Assembly: GCA_045535935.1 (NCBI GenBank)
Contig: JAZSMO010000032.1
Span: 1 to 64,000 of the forward strand
Reading direction: 5' to 3'
DNA: 64,000 nt
Source: SVFI01 sp045535935
GTDB taxonomy: Bacteria > Bacillota > Clostridia > Lachnospirales > Lachnospiraceae
A program made the translations under genes and the position numbers. This document shows, one piece after another, positions 1-9,151 of this stretch (position 1 is the first letter of the stretch; the number at the start of each line of letters is the position of its first letter). The notes under the pieces are model-generated. The model saw nothing but the letters and a program-made list of their open reading frames with translations. It made no database searches and had not been told where the DNA came from.

Positions 1-1247
1 ATGCAAGAGGAGACAGAATTCCTTATGCATCCCGTGTATATGATAGTGAAGAAATGTGTAATCTTGTGGATAGTTCGTTAGAATTCTGGCTCACATCAGG
101 AAGATATACAGAACAGTTTGAGCGTGAGTTTGCAGAGTACGTGGGTGTAAAGTATTGTAGTCTTGTAAACTCGGGTTCATCAGCAAATTTGGTGGCATTT
201 ATGACATTGACTTCTCCGCTGTTGGGAGAGAGAGCTATTAAACCGGGCGATGAAGTCATTACAGTGGCGGCAGGATTTCCGACAACAGTAACACCATATA
301 TTCAGTATGGTGCAGTTCCTGTATTCGTTGACGTAACCATACCCCAATATAACATTGATGTAACGATGTTAGAACAAGCGTTATCTGATAAGACAAAAGC
401 GGTTATGATAGCACATACATTGGGAAACCCGTTTGATATCGCAGCAGTAAAGGCTTTTTGTGATAAGCATGCGTTATGGCTTGTCGAGGATAACTGTGAC
501 GCTCTGGGATCGGAATATTTAGTGGATGGTATGTATAAGAAAACAGGAACCATTGGAGATATCGGAACAAGCAGTTTTTACCCCCCACATCATATGACAA
601 TGGGTGAAGGCGGAGCAGTGTATACTAACAATGCTTTGCTAAATAAGATTATCCGTTCCTTTAGAGATTGGGGAAGAGATTGTGTATGCCCTTCCGGATG
701 CGACAATTTGTGTGGACACAGATTCGATAAGCAATATGGAGAACTTCCGTTAGGATATGACCATAAATATGTGTACTCTCATTTTGGTTATAATCTTAAG
801 GCGACAGATATGCAGGCAGCGGTTGGCTGTGCTCAGCTTGAAAAATTCCCTTCTTTTGTAGAAAAGAGAAGGTACAATTTTGAACGCTTGAAAAATGCTT
901 TGTCAGATGTTGCGGGTAAATTGATTTTGCCGGAACCGTGTTTAAATTCAAATCCAAGTTGGTTCGGTTTTCTCATTACTTGTAAGGATGGGGTGGATCG
1001 AAATAAGGTTGTACAGTATGTGGAAAGTAAGGGCGTTCAGACGAGAATGTTGTTTGCCGGTAATCTTACAAAACATCCATGCTTTGACGAAATTCGAGGA
1101 GATGACACCAAGTACAGAGTAGTTGGTGATTTGAAAAATACCGATATTATTATGAATCAGACATTCTGGGTAGGTGTTTATCCGGGGATGACAGATGAGA
1201 AGATTGATTATATTGCAAAGACAATTGTTGAAGCGGTTTCTAAATAG
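1..1247 (+). CDS. rfbH: RfbH-like CDP-4-keto-6-deoxyglucose 3-dehydrase, 5' partial
   Basis: The reading frame is already open at base 3 (reads ARGDRIPYASRVYDSEE before the first in-frame Met at 54), so the gene starts upstream of the window; 414 codons are visible. The family is PLP-dependent of the DegT fold, but the Schiff-base lysine is replaced by histidine: here SFYPPHHMTMGEGG. It also binds a [2Fe-2S] cluster; the cysteines are visible as NCD followed about 60 residues later by CVC and, seven residues on, another Cys (CPSGCDNLC). The known reaction removes the 3-OH of CDP-4-keto-6-deoxy-D-glucose, with a separate reductase (DdhD/AscD type) that is not in this window. The usual partners, a CDP-glucose synthase and dehydratase, would be expected upstream. 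Fits with the RfbJ-like reductase at 14303. Confidence 0.9.
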   Translation, partial: ARGDRIPYASRVYDSEEMCNLVDSSLEFWLTSGRYTEQFEREFAEYVGVKYCSLVNSGSSANLVAFMTLTSPLLGERAIKPGDEVITVAAGFPTTVTPYIQYGAVPVFVDVTIPQYNIDVTMLEQALSDKTKAVMIAHTLGNPFDIAAVKAFCDKHALWLVEDNCDALGSEYLVDGMYKKTGTIGDIGTSSFYPPHHMTMGEGGAVYTNNALLNKIIRSFRDWGRDCVCPSGCDNLCGHRFDKQYGELPLGYDHKYVYSHFGYNLKATDMQAAVGCAQLEKFPSFVEKRRYNFERLKNALSDVAGKLILPEPCLNSNPSWFGFLITCKDGVDRNKVVQYVESKGVQTRMLFAGNLTKHPCFDEIRGDDTKYRVVGDLKNTDIIMNQTFWVGVYPGMTDEKIDYIAKTIVEAVSK

Positions 1248-1260
1248 GAAATAAGATAAA

Positions 1261-2295
1261 ATGATACAGATTATAGTGATTAATTTAATATGTTGTATTG
1301 CTTTTCCTGTGTTTGTGTTTTGGAAAGCTAGGATATATGGACAGAATTCATGGAATACAAATGCACTTACAAGAGATGATACTTGGGCTATGCGAGGTAT
1401 TGCTGCTTTTTTTGTACTGTTTGCTCATTTGCTTATAGCAATGTCGGAAGCTGGAATAGGTAAGTTAGGGCCTGCAGTGTTATATAAATGGTGTGGCGGA
1501 TTGGGGGTTTGTGTTTTTTTCTTTGTATCCGGTTATGGTTTGTGGGTATCTTATGAAAAGAAAAAAATACAAATCGATTTCATCAAGAAGCGTATGATGG
1601 GAATGCTTCCGACCTATTTTCTGATTCGTATCATTGCTATTATATGTTTAAGGAAGTTTGAATTAGGTGGAGAGTATACACTGTTATATTTATTTAGCTT
1701 AAGAGAGTCAGCGTGGTTTGTAGTTGAGATATTACTGATTTATTTGTTTTTTTATATTGTTATGCGCTATGGAAGAAATCATGCTATATTAAATATTTTT
1801 ATTGCTTTATTTGTGATGTCAGTTGTTTTTCTTCTATTCGATTTAGAACCGAGATGGTACAATGCTAATTTGAATTTTGGATTTGGTGCATTGCTTGCGA
1901 AATATAGAAGTAACTACATTAGTATAGTTACAAAGAATGAAAAGAGGTTTTGGCTGATTAGTATGGGGATGCTCCTCGCGTTTGGAGGAACTGCTCTAAC
2001 ATTTTCGGTATTTAAAGGATGTCTGTGGGCAAATGCTTTTAAATTGTTGGCAGGTGGTTTTTTTAGTTTATCTTTGGTTAATATTGCATTAAAGATTGAT
2101 CTGCGGTCGAAAGGTTTGCTTCAGGCAGGTAAATATTCATTACAGTTTTATTTGTTACATTTGATTGTAATAGAGTGGTTTGGACAGAAAATAAGCAACG
2201 ATGCGAATTTATTAGGAGTATTTGTATTAGAGCTTGCAATTTGTTTGTTTGTGATAATCGTATATTGTTGGTGTGAAAAAAAAATATTTAGATGA
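1261..2295 (+). CDS. acyltransferase-3 family integral membrane protein
   Basis: 344 aa, almost entirely hydrophobic with about ten predicted membrane segments. The N-terminal RGIAAFFVLFAHL and the following FFFVSGYGL match the conserved first segments of acyltransferase family 3, which moves acyl groups (often acetyl) from a cytoplasmic donor onto sugars at the outer membrane face. Lies 13 bases after the RfbH-like gene and 20 before the NeuD-like gene. In a Wzx-type locus the natural role is O-acetylation of the repeat unit; the acceptor cannot be read from sequence. An O-antigen polymerase is the main alternative for a polytopic protein here, but the RxxAxxxVxxxH-like start argues for acyltransferase-3. 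Confidence 0.75.
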   Translation: MIQIIVINLICCIAFPVFVFWKARIYGQNSWNTNALTRDDTWAMRGIAAFFVLFAHLLIAMSEAGIGKLGPAVLYKWCGGLGVCVFFFVSGYGLWVSYEKKKIQIDFIKKRMMGMLPTYFLIRIIAIICLRKFELGGEYTLLYLFSLRESAWFVVEILLIYLFFYIVMRYGRNHAILNIFIALFVMSVVFLLFDLEPRWYNANLNFGFGALLAKYRSNYISIVTKNEKRFWLISMGMLLAFGGTALTFSVFKGCLWANAFKLLAGGFFSLSLVNIALKIDLRSKGLLQAGKYSLQFYLLHLIVIEWFGQKISNDANLLGVFVLELAICLFVIIVYCWCEKKIFR

Positions 2296-2315
2296 AAACA
2301 TATTGGTGGTGAGTG

Positions 2316-2963
2316 ATGCTGGAAAAGGTGATTATTATTGGAGCGGGAGGACACGCTAGAAGTGTTCTCGATATACTCAAAGAGAATAATGAATATGAGG
2401 TTGTGGGTTGTATAGATTCTGACTATCCGAATAAAACAAAATTGGAAAAAATGGAAGATGTTGATATAATTGGAAGGGATGAACATCTTGAGGATTACTA
2501 TAAAAAAGGTATATCAAATGTTTTTGTCGCAATTGGAGACAACGAAACAAGAAAAAAATTGTATGAGAAAGTAGTTGAAATAGGATATACTCCAATTAAT
2601 GTGATTAGCAGGCATTCTTATATTTCGAAAAATTGTATATTGGGAACAGGTATTTGTGTAATGCATGGTGCAGTTATAAATGTTAATGGAAGTATTGGTA
2701 ATGGATGTATAATTAATACAAATTCTTCTGTAGATCATGACTGTGAGGTGGAAGATTTTGTTCATGTGGCACCTGGAGTGGCTATTTCAGGAATGACTAA
2801 AATTGGTGAAGGTACTCATATTGGAACTAATGTAGCTGTAATCGATAATCTTACTATTGGGAAGTGGTGCTATATTGGTGCAGGGGCAGCTGTGGTTAAA
2901 GATATTAGTGATTACAGCATGGTGTATGGTGTGCCAGCAAAAGAAATACGAAAATTAAAATAA
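2316..2963 (+). CDS. NeuD/PglD-like sugar N- or O-acyltransferase
   Basis: 215 aa. The N-terminus EKVIIIGAGGHARSVLDIL is the nucleotide-sugar binding Rossmann segment of the NeuD/PglD/PerB family; from about residue 95 onward there is a left-handed beta-helix of hexapeptide repeats (IGNGCIINTNSSVDHDCEVEDFV split over several turns, with the catalytic His in SVDHDC). The usual C-terminal signature appears as YGVPAKEIRK. ATG at 2316 is chosen over GTG at 2313 because GGTGG lies about 6 bases upstream. The next gene is a sugar aminotransferase, so transfer of an acetyl group to the amino sugar it makes is the likely job. Confidence 0.85.
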   Translation: MLEKVIIIGAGGHARSVLDILKENNEYEVVGCIDSDYPNKTKLEKMEDVDIIGRDEHLEDYYKKGISNVFVAIGDNETRKKLYEKVVEIGYTPINVISRHSYISKNCILGTGICVMHGAVINVNGSIGNGCIINTNSSVDHDCEVEDFVHVAPGVAISGMTKIGEGTHIGTNVAVIDNLTIGKWCYIGAGAAVVKDISDYSMVYGVPAKEIRKLK

Positions 2964-2978
2964 AAAGGAGATGTAATT

Positions 2979-4088
2979 ATGAGAGAATTTATTCCGGTAG
3001 CTGTACCGAATTTTATTGGTAATGAAAAGAAATATGTAGATGAATGTATGGAGACTACATGGATATCTTCGGCAGGGAAGTTTGTTACAGCATTTGAAAA
3101 TGGTTTTGCCGATTATATGAATGTTGAAAATGCGATATCATGTTGCAATGGTACCGTTGCGATGCATATTCCTTTACTTGCACTTGGATTAAAACCGGGA
3201 GATGAGGTGATTGTACCTGCATTAACATATATTGCAACGGCAAATGCTGTGCGTTATTGTGGCGCGACGCCGGTGTTTGCAGATTGTTTGAGAGATACAT
3301 GGAATATTGATCCGGCGGATGTTAGGCGTAAAATCACTTCAAAAACAAAAGGTATTATTCCGGTGCATTTATATGGAAATCCTTGTGATATGGATGAAAT
3401 TATAGCAATAGCAAAGGAATATAACTTATTTGTATTAGAAGATGCAGCGGAATGTCATGGAGCAACATATAAAGGAAGAAAAGCAGGAACTATTGGAGAT
3501 GCAGGTACCTTTAGTTTTTTTGGTAATAAATTGATTACAACCGGCGAAGGTGGAATGGTTGTCACGAATAATAATGAACTGGCAGATCATATGAGGATTT
3601 TGAAAGGGCAAGGACAGGATCCTAAGCGGAGATATTGGTTCATTGAAGTAGGATATAATTATCGAATGACTAATATTGAAGCAGCAATAGGATTGGCTCA
3701 GCTGGAAAATATAGATAAACATATTGCCAGCAGAAGGCAAGTTGCTGCTTGGTATATGGAAGAATTGAAGGGATTTGAGGATTACTTTCAATTCCAAAAA
3801 GTGACGCCAAATGCGGAGAGTGTATGGTGGATGTTCTCGATTCTGTTAACAGATAAGGTGAAAAGAAGTCGGGATGAAATAATGGAATTATTAAAAGATA
3901 GTAATATTGAAACCAGACCTATTTTTTATCCGATGCACCAAATGCCTGTCTATGCAGATGCTAACGCCAATTGTCCGATATCAGAGGCTGTAGCTGAAAG
4001 AGGTATGAATCTTCCGACGCATGCATTGTTGACGAGAGAGGATATTGTTTATATTTGTGATGAGATTAAGAAGTATATTGTGGAGTAA
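2979..4088 (+). CDS. DegT/DnrJ/EryC1 family NDP-sugar aminotransferase
   Basis: 369 aa, normal length. PLP-dependent sugar aminotransferase: the PLP lysine lies in FFGNKLITTGEGG, and the substrate-loop sequences PALTYIATANAV, HLYGNPCDMD and VLEDAAECHGA are those of the perosamine-synthase-like branch. It transfers an amino group, usually from glutamate, to C4 of a 4-keto-6-deoxy NDP-hexose. Two possible substrates are made by genes in this window: the GDP-4-keto-6-deoxymannose from Gmd (giving GDP-perosamine) or the CDP-4-keto-6-deoxyglucose used by RfbH. Sequence alone does not separate them. SD AAAGGAG sits 7-8 bases before ATG. Pairs with the acyltransferase just upstream. Confidence 0.88.
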   Translation: MREFIPVAVPNFIGNEKKYVDECMETTWISSAGKFVTAFENGFADYMNVENAISCCNGTVAMHIPLLALGLKPGDEVIVPALTYIATANAVRYCGATPVFADCLRDTWNIDPADVRRKITSKTKGIIPVHLYGNPCDMDEIIAIAKEYNLFVLEDAAECHGATYKGRKAGTIGDAGTFSFFGNKLITTGEGGMVVTNNNELADHMRILKGQGQDPKRRYWFIEVGYNYRMTNIEAAIGLAQLENIDKHIASRRQVAAWYMEELKGFEDYFQFQKVTPNAESVWWMFSILLTDKVKRSRDEIMELLKDSNIETRPIFYPMHQMPVYADANANCPISEAVAERGMNLPTHALLTREDIVYICDEIKKYIVE

Positions 4089-4093
4089 AAATA

Positions 4094-5269
4094 ATGAGTG
4101 AATTAAAAAAAATCATTACAATTGGACCGATTTACCCTTATAAAGGAGGGATTGCGCATTATTCAGGACTACTTTTAAGAAACTTGCAAAAAAAGTATGA
4201 TGCACAAATAGTATCATATAAATTAATGTATCCTAAAATTCTTTATCCGGGTGGAGATCAAAGAGATTGGAAGAATGATTATTTAAAAAATGAAAAGACA
4301 CATTTTTTGATTAATACAATAAATCCTTTTACTTATATTCATGCAGCAAAATATATCAAAGCAGAAAAGCCGGATATGGTTATTGTGCATTGGTGGCATC
4401 CGTTTTTTGCACCGGCATATTTTTGTATATTGAAAAATCTTGGAAAAGAAATTAAAAAATGCATATGTTGTAATAATGTTATGCCGCATGATCGTTTTCC
4501 ATTAGCTACGTTTTTGACGAAAAGAATTTACAAACAAGCAGATATGTTTATTATACATTCCAAGAAAGAGCAGCAAGAGTTTGAACAGTTAATGGGAAGT
4601 GATAAAAATGTTTTTGTTGGATTTTGCCCGGATTTAAGCATTATTAGGCCGGAGAATGATTTTGTCACAAAAGAAGAAGCAAGAATTAGATTTAATTTGA
4701 AAGATGATGAGAAAGTTATGCTTTTTTTCGGTTTTATACGAAAATACAAGGGATTACATCATTTGTTAAATGCGCTTGCAATGTGTAATAATGCTGAAAA
4801 AATTCGTTTAGTTATCGCGGGTGATTTTTATGAAAGTAAAGAAGAGTATGTAAAAATGATTGATGAATTGCATATTCAAGATAAAGTCGATATATATGAT
4901 GGTTATATATCGGATGAAGATATTCCATTGTTTTTTGCTGCGAGTGATTTGGTTGTATTACCTTACGAATCTGCTACTACAAGTGGAGTTATACAAATGG
5001 CGTATCACTATAATATACCAGTGATCGCAACTGATGTTGGAGAATTTCCAGATGTAGTGATTGAGGATAAAACGGGATATATTGTGAAGCATAATGATGC
5101 ATCAGCCTTGGCAAAAGCGATTGAAAAATACTTTGAAGGAGCCCGATACGAAGAAATGGTGCATCATGTAGAGATAGCCAAACAAAAGTATTCATGGGAC
5201 AGAATGGTTGATGGAATTGAAGAGTTATGGAATAGATCGCAGGAATTAAATAATGGGAAGAAAAATTGA
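4094..5269 (+). CDS. glycosyltransferase family 4
   Basis: 391 aa, GT-B fold. The N-terminal domain starts with IGPIYPYKGGIAHYSG, the glycine loop typical of GT4. The C-terminal donor-binding domain runs from about residue 205 (VMLFFGFIRKYKGLHHLL) to the signature LPYESATTSGVIQMAYHYNIPVI, with the E-x(7)-E-like region replaced by ESATTSGV. Cytoplasmic or membrane-associated, adding one sugar to the lipid-linked repeat unit. Starts 5 bases after the aminotransferase stop and overlaps the next gene by 17 bases, so it is in the same operon. Donor and acceptor unknown. Confidence 0.85.
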   Translation: MSELKKIITIGPIYPYKGGIAHYSGLLLRNLQKKYDAQIVSYKLMYPKILYPGGDQRDWKNDYLKNEKTHFLINTINPFTYIHAAKYIKAEKPDMVIVHWWHPFFAPAYFCILKNLGKEIKKCICCNNVMPHDRFPLATFLTKRIYKQADMFIIHSKKEQQEFEQLMGSDKNVFVGFCPDLSIIRPENDFVTKEEARIRFNLKDDEKVMLFFGFIRKYKGLHHLLNALAMCNNAEKIRLVIAGDFYESKEEYVKMIDELHIQDKVDIYDGYISDEDIPLFFAASDLVVLPYESATTSGVIQMAYHYNIPVIATDVGEFPDVVIEDKTGYIVKHNDASALAKAIEKYFEGARYEEMVHHVEIAKQKYSWDRMVDGIEELWNRSQELNNGKKN

Positions 5270-6563
5270 TGCGATGGATATTAATATAAAAAATAGTTAT
5301 ATATGGAATACTTTAGCAGGAATATTGAATTCTTTTCAATTATTCCTTTTGCTATTAATTATTCCAAGAACAAATGGACAAGTAGCAGCTGGTATTGTGT
5401 CTGGCGCATTTGCTATTGGTAATTTGGTAATGGCAATTGGAAAATATGGAATGAGAAGTTTTCAGATTTCGGATGTGTCGAATAAGTATTCAGATAAAGA
5501 TTATTATGTGTCTAGATTAATTACAAATGCCTTGATGCTAGTTGCTTTTTTGGTTTATGGAGTTTTTCTTTTTGTACAAAATATATATTCGGTTGAAAAA
5601 TTGATAGTACTACTTTTAGTATGTCTTTTGAAATGGTTAGATGCATATGAGGATGTATTCCATGGAATGTTGCAGCGAGATGAGCGTTTTGATATTGCAT
5701 CAAAAGCAATGGCAATCCGTTTAATATGCACAATAGGAGTGCAAATTTTATTTTTGTTTTTAACAAAAGATTTGATTATTTCATTTGCATTCTCTTTAGT
5801 TGTTTCTATTATTTTGCTTTATGTGTTGACAATTAAACCATCTGCAAAATATTGGCTAAAGAAGAAAACTAATGGGAAATCTGTTGTTAAATTACTAAAT
5901 GAGTGCTTGCCGCTTGGATTGTGGATGTTTGTAAATATGTATATAGGAAATTTTCCTAAATATGCTATTGACGCCTATTTGTCAGATCGAGTGCAAGCAG
6001 TATTTAATTATATTTTTATGCCGGTTTTTGTAATCAATCTGTTAAATACATTTATTTTTCAGCCCTTGACAACAAAAGTTTCACAATATTGGAGAGATGC
6101 AAGGATACGAGAATTTTCTGGGATTGCGTGCATGCAATTTATGCTTATAGTTGGAATGACCTTATGCGCAGAAGTTTTGGGATATTTATTTGGAATACCG
6201 CTGTTGGAGTGGTTTTTTTCTTGTGAACTGTCACAATATAGGACGGAGTTTCTTCTGCTTCTTTTATGTGGTGGATTGTTGGCGATAGATGCTTTATATG
6301 CCATGTTGCTTACAATCATGCGTAAGCAAATGATGATATTAGTTATATACGGACTGGGGGCAATAGGGGCATTTGTTATGCAAAAAAATATTATAACTGA
6401 TTATGGAATAAAGGGGATAACTTTATTGTACATGTTGATGCTCTTTATAATGGCAGTGGTTTTGGGTGTTGCAGTATTTTACAAAATAAGAAAAAGAATT
6501 GTGAGGAAAAAGGAAAATGATACCGGTTTCGTTGAATTTCACAAAGAAAGTAAATTATATTAG
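5253..6563 (+). CDS. Wzx-like polysaccharide repeat-unit flippase
   Basis: 436 aa with about twelve strongly hydrophobic segments and short charged loops, the profile of the MATE/MOP superfamily Wzx proteins that flip undecaprenyl-linked repeat units. The start NSYIWNTLAGILNSFQLFLLLLIIPR is typical of Firmicutes Wzx. ATG 5253 is preferred to 5274 because AGGA lies 8 bases upstream of the former. The gene overlaps the preceding GT4 by 17 bases and the remnant GT2 that follows by 47. Its presence says region A makes a Wzy-dependent polymer, separate from the ABC-transporter-dependent polymer suggested at 53-55 kb. Confidence 0.85.
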   Translation: MGRKIDAMDINIKNSYIWNTLAGILNSFQLFLLLLIIPRTNGQVAAGIVSGAFAIGNLVMAIGKYGMRSFQISDVSNKYSDKDYYVSRLITNALMLVAFLVYGVFLFVQNIYSVEKLIVLLLVCLLKWLDAYEDVFHGMLQRDERFDIASKAMAIRLICTIGVQILFLFLTKDLIISFAFSLVVSIILLYVLTIKPSAKYWLKKKTNGKSVVKLLNECLPLGLWMFVNMYIGNFPKYAIDAYLSDRVQAVFNYIFMPVFVINLLNTFIFQPLTTKVSQYWRDARIREFSGIACMQFMLIVGMTLCAEVLGYLFGIPLLEWFFSCELSQYRTEFLLLLLCGGLLAIDALYAMLLTIMRKQMMILVIYGLGAIGAFVMQKNIITDYGIKGITLLYMLMLFIMAVVLGVAVFYKIRKRIVRKKENDTGFVEFHKESKLY

Positions 6564-7176
6564 GCGATATACGAGGGGTAAGTCAATTTTAGTATATGAG
6601 GCACATTTAGAAAAGCCGCAAGTAACAATTGCAATTCCAATATATTGCGTGCAAATCAATTAGAATTGACTATTAATAGTGCACTGTATCAGACAAAAAT
6701 GAGAGCTCTGAAATTATAGTGGTAGATAATTGTTTTGAGGGAGATGTTGATACAGATGAATTAATGAATCGTTATATACTGGAATATGAGAATATTATTT
6801 GTTATAGAAATGAAACGAATAATGGAAAACCCATTATTGTTCCACAAATATTAGCGTTAAGAGGGGGACAAATAATGATTCGTTGAGTAGAGAAATGCAG
6901 GAACAGGGGATGGCAAGTGAGTTTTTATATGGTTGTCATGCTATTGAGCAGTTGGGAAACAGAAAAAAGATTCGAAGATTTAATTTTAGTATTTCTGTGA
7001 GATTCATGACAGAATCTATAAAGGGGCATTTTAATAAAAGTGTCGATTTTAACAACTTTTTATTAGAGTTAGGGGTGTCTAAATTCATATTAAAAATACC
7101 AATGCTATTTTTAAAAGGTTTTAAATATATTCCGTTGTTATGTTTAATATATAGAGAAACAGAAGAAATTGAGTAA
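6517..7176 (+). pseudogene. decayed family 2 glycosyltransferase
   Basis: A good start (AAAAAGGAAA then ATG at 6517) opens a frame reading MIPVSLNFTKKVNYI and VTIAIPIY, collinear with the intact GT2 at 13221. The frame is lost near 6645, resumes as RANQLELTINSALYQTK, is lost again in the A-run near 6694-6699, resumes as SSEIIVVDNCFEGDVD, and is lost a third time in the G-run at 6863-6867 before TNNDSLSREMQEQG and the C-terminus ending LIYRETEEIE. Between NETNNG and KPIIVPQ (about 6818-6826) roughly 137 codons present in the 13221 copy are missing, including the DDD catalytic region. So three frameshifts and one internal deletion; not functional. The last open piece (6883-7176) is a fragment, not a gene. 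Confidence 0.88.
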
Positions 7177-7198
7177 ATTAGGATAGGTGGGAGAAAAA

Positions 7199-9151
7199 AT
7201 GCCGGATAAAATCGAACTATTTGTTCCCGGAAGACTTTGTCTTTTGGGAGAACATAGTGACTGGGCAGGACGACATAGAGTAATGAATTCCAAAATTGTA
7301 CCGGGACAAGCCATTGTCACCGGAATCGAGCAGGGAATCTATGCCACAGTAGAAAAAAATGATAAGTTTATTGTAACTAGTAATTTGGTTAGCTTAAACA
7401 GAGCATCCTTTGAATGTGAAATGGATTCCGAGAAGCTTCGTGAGACTGCTAATGCAGGTGGTTTTTTTGCCTATGTGGCCGGTGTGGCGTCATATATCAA
7501 TGAATGTTACAATGTTCGTGGGCTCAAAATAGAGATTACAAAGATGGATTTGCCGATGAAGAGTGGATTGTCCAGCAGTGCAGCTATTTGCGTGCTTGTA
7601 GCAAGGGCATTTAACCAGTTGTATCGTTTGCGACTCAATACTATGGGGGAGATGAACATCGCTTTCATTGGAGAGCAAAGAACACCTTCCAGATGTGGCC
7701 GCTTGGATCAGGCTTGTGCTTATGGTGTAAAACCGGTTTGCATGACATTTGATGGTAATGAAGTCAGTGTGAAGCAACTGCAGTTCAAAAACACCTTACA
7801 TTGGGTAATTGCGGATCTGATGGCACATAAGGATACAGTGCGTATTCTTGCTGATTTAAATAAGTGTTTCCCATTTGCACAAAATGAAATGGAAAAGAAA
7901 GTACATGAGGCGCTTGGGTCAGATAATAAAAAGTTTACGGACAAAGCAGCACAGTATTTGGCAGAAGGCGATAACGAAGCTCTTGGTAAGCTTTTGGTAG
8001 ATTTTCAGAAGAACTTTGATGAGAAAGTTGCGCCTGCCTGCTGGAAGGAATTGGAATCGCCGGTACTTCATTCGGTGCTGGCTGACCCGGAAATTCAAAA
8101 ATGGATTTACGGCTGTAAAGGAGTAGGCTCTCAGGGAGACGGAACCGTACAGTTTCTTGCGAAGGATGAAAAATCCCAAGCAGAGCTTGTAAATTACTTA
8201 AAAAAAGTTCGTAAGATGGATGCGTTTACCTTGACGCTTCGACCGAAGCAGGGTGTGACCAAGGCGATTATTCCGGTGGCAGGTTTCGGAACAAGATTGT
8301 ATCCTGCAACAAAAGGAATGAAAAAAGATTTCTTCCCGATTTTGGACAAGGATGGATTATTCAAACCGGCTATTATGGTGCTTTTGGAGCAGTTGGAAGC
8401 TTCCGGAATTGAAGATATATGTCTTGTAATCGGTGAAGATGAACGAGAGATGTATGATAAATTTTTTGCACCTTTGTCGGAGGAACATCGAAATAAACTG
8501 CCCGCAGACAAGAGGGATTACGAAGATCTGGTAGTGCGTATCGGAAGAAAGATTACATACGTATACCAAAAGGAACGCAAGGGCTTCGGTCACGCAGTGT
8601 ATCAGTGTCGTGAATTTACCAAGGATGAACCTACATTACTGCTTCTTGGAGATATGATTTATGAGTCTTTTACTTCGGAAACATGTATGACGCAATTGAT
8701 TAATGCTTATGAAAAAACAGGGCTTCCGGTAATTTCCATGCATAAGGTACCGCAGGAGGAAGTGGTTCATTATGGAATTATGCATGGCGTTTGGGAGAAT
8801 AAAGAGCAGACACAGCTTAAATTAGACGCTTTTTGTGAGAAGCCGTCGATAGAATATGCAAAAGAATTTTTGCAAGTGCAACGCAAAAATGAGAAGAATA
8901 ACTATTATGCAGTCTTCGGCCAGTACATTTTGACGAAGGAAGTGTTCGAAGTATTGGGAGATGACATTCAAAATAATAGAACAAGCGGAGGAGAAATTCA
9001 GTTGACGCCGGCACTTGATCGTGTAAGAGAGAGAATCGGCATGACAGGACTCCTTATGGATGGTAAATCTTATGATATAGGTTTGCCGGAGATGTATCAG
9101 AGAACTTTAGCAACTTTTGGGGAAACAGGAAGGGAGATTACCAATGAGTAA
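7199..9151 (+). CDS. bifunctional GHMP sugar kinase / sugar-1-phosphate nucleotidylyltransferase
   Basis: 650 aa. Residues 1-340 are a GHMP kinase of galactokinase type: LLGEHSDW (15-22), GLSSSAA (123-129), a GRLDQ segment (167-171) and KGVGSQGDGT (307-316). Residues 353-650 are a Rossmann nucleotidylyltransferase with AGFGTRLYPATKGMKKDFFPI (around 361-381), related to UTP-glucose-1-phosphate uridylyltransferase. The predicted activity is phosphorylation of a free sugar at C1 followed by NDP-sugar formation, in one cytoplasmic chain; the sugar and nucleotide are not known. ATG 7199 is preferred to GTG 7187 because GGTGGGAG sits just before it. Bacteroides Fkp has the same two activities in the opposite order. 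The next genes, a GT2 and Ugd, overlap or follow closely. Confidence 0.82.
   Translation: MPDKIELFVPGRLCLLGEHSDWAGRHRVMNSKIVPGQAIVTGIEQGIYATVEKNDKFIVTSNLVSLNRASFECEMDSEKLRETANAGGFFAYVAGVASYINECYNVRGLKIEITKMDLPMKSGLSSSAAICVLVARAFNQLYRLRLNTMGEMNIAFIGEQRTPSRCGRLDQACAYGVKPVCMTFDGNEVSVKQLQFKNTLHWVIADLMAHKDTVRILADLNKCFPFAQNEMEKKVHEALGSDNKKFTDKAAQYLAEGDNEALGKLLVDFQKNFDEKVAPACWKELESPVLHSVLADPEIQKWIYGCKGVGSQGDGTVQFLAKDEKSQAELVNYLKKVRKMDAFTLTLRPKQGVTKAIIPVAGFGTRLYPATKGMKKDFFPILDKDGLFKPAIMVLLEQLEASGIEDICLVIGEDEREMYDKFFAPLSEEHRNKLPADKRDYEDLVVRIGRKITYVYQKERKGFGHAVYQCREFTKDEPTLLLLGDMIYESFTSETCMTQLINAYEKTGLPVISMHKVPQEEVVHYGIMHGVWENKEQTQLKLDAFCEKPSIEYAKEFLQVQRKNEKNNYYAVFGQYILTKEVFEVLGDDIQNNRTSGGEIQLTPALDRVRERIGMTGLLMDGKSYDIGLPEMYQRTLATFGETGREITNE

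Noticed and set aside
6883..7176. Separate 97-aa gene
   Set aside because: It is the C-terminal piece of the decayed GT2; the start codon is internal to the old frame and lacks a ribosome site.
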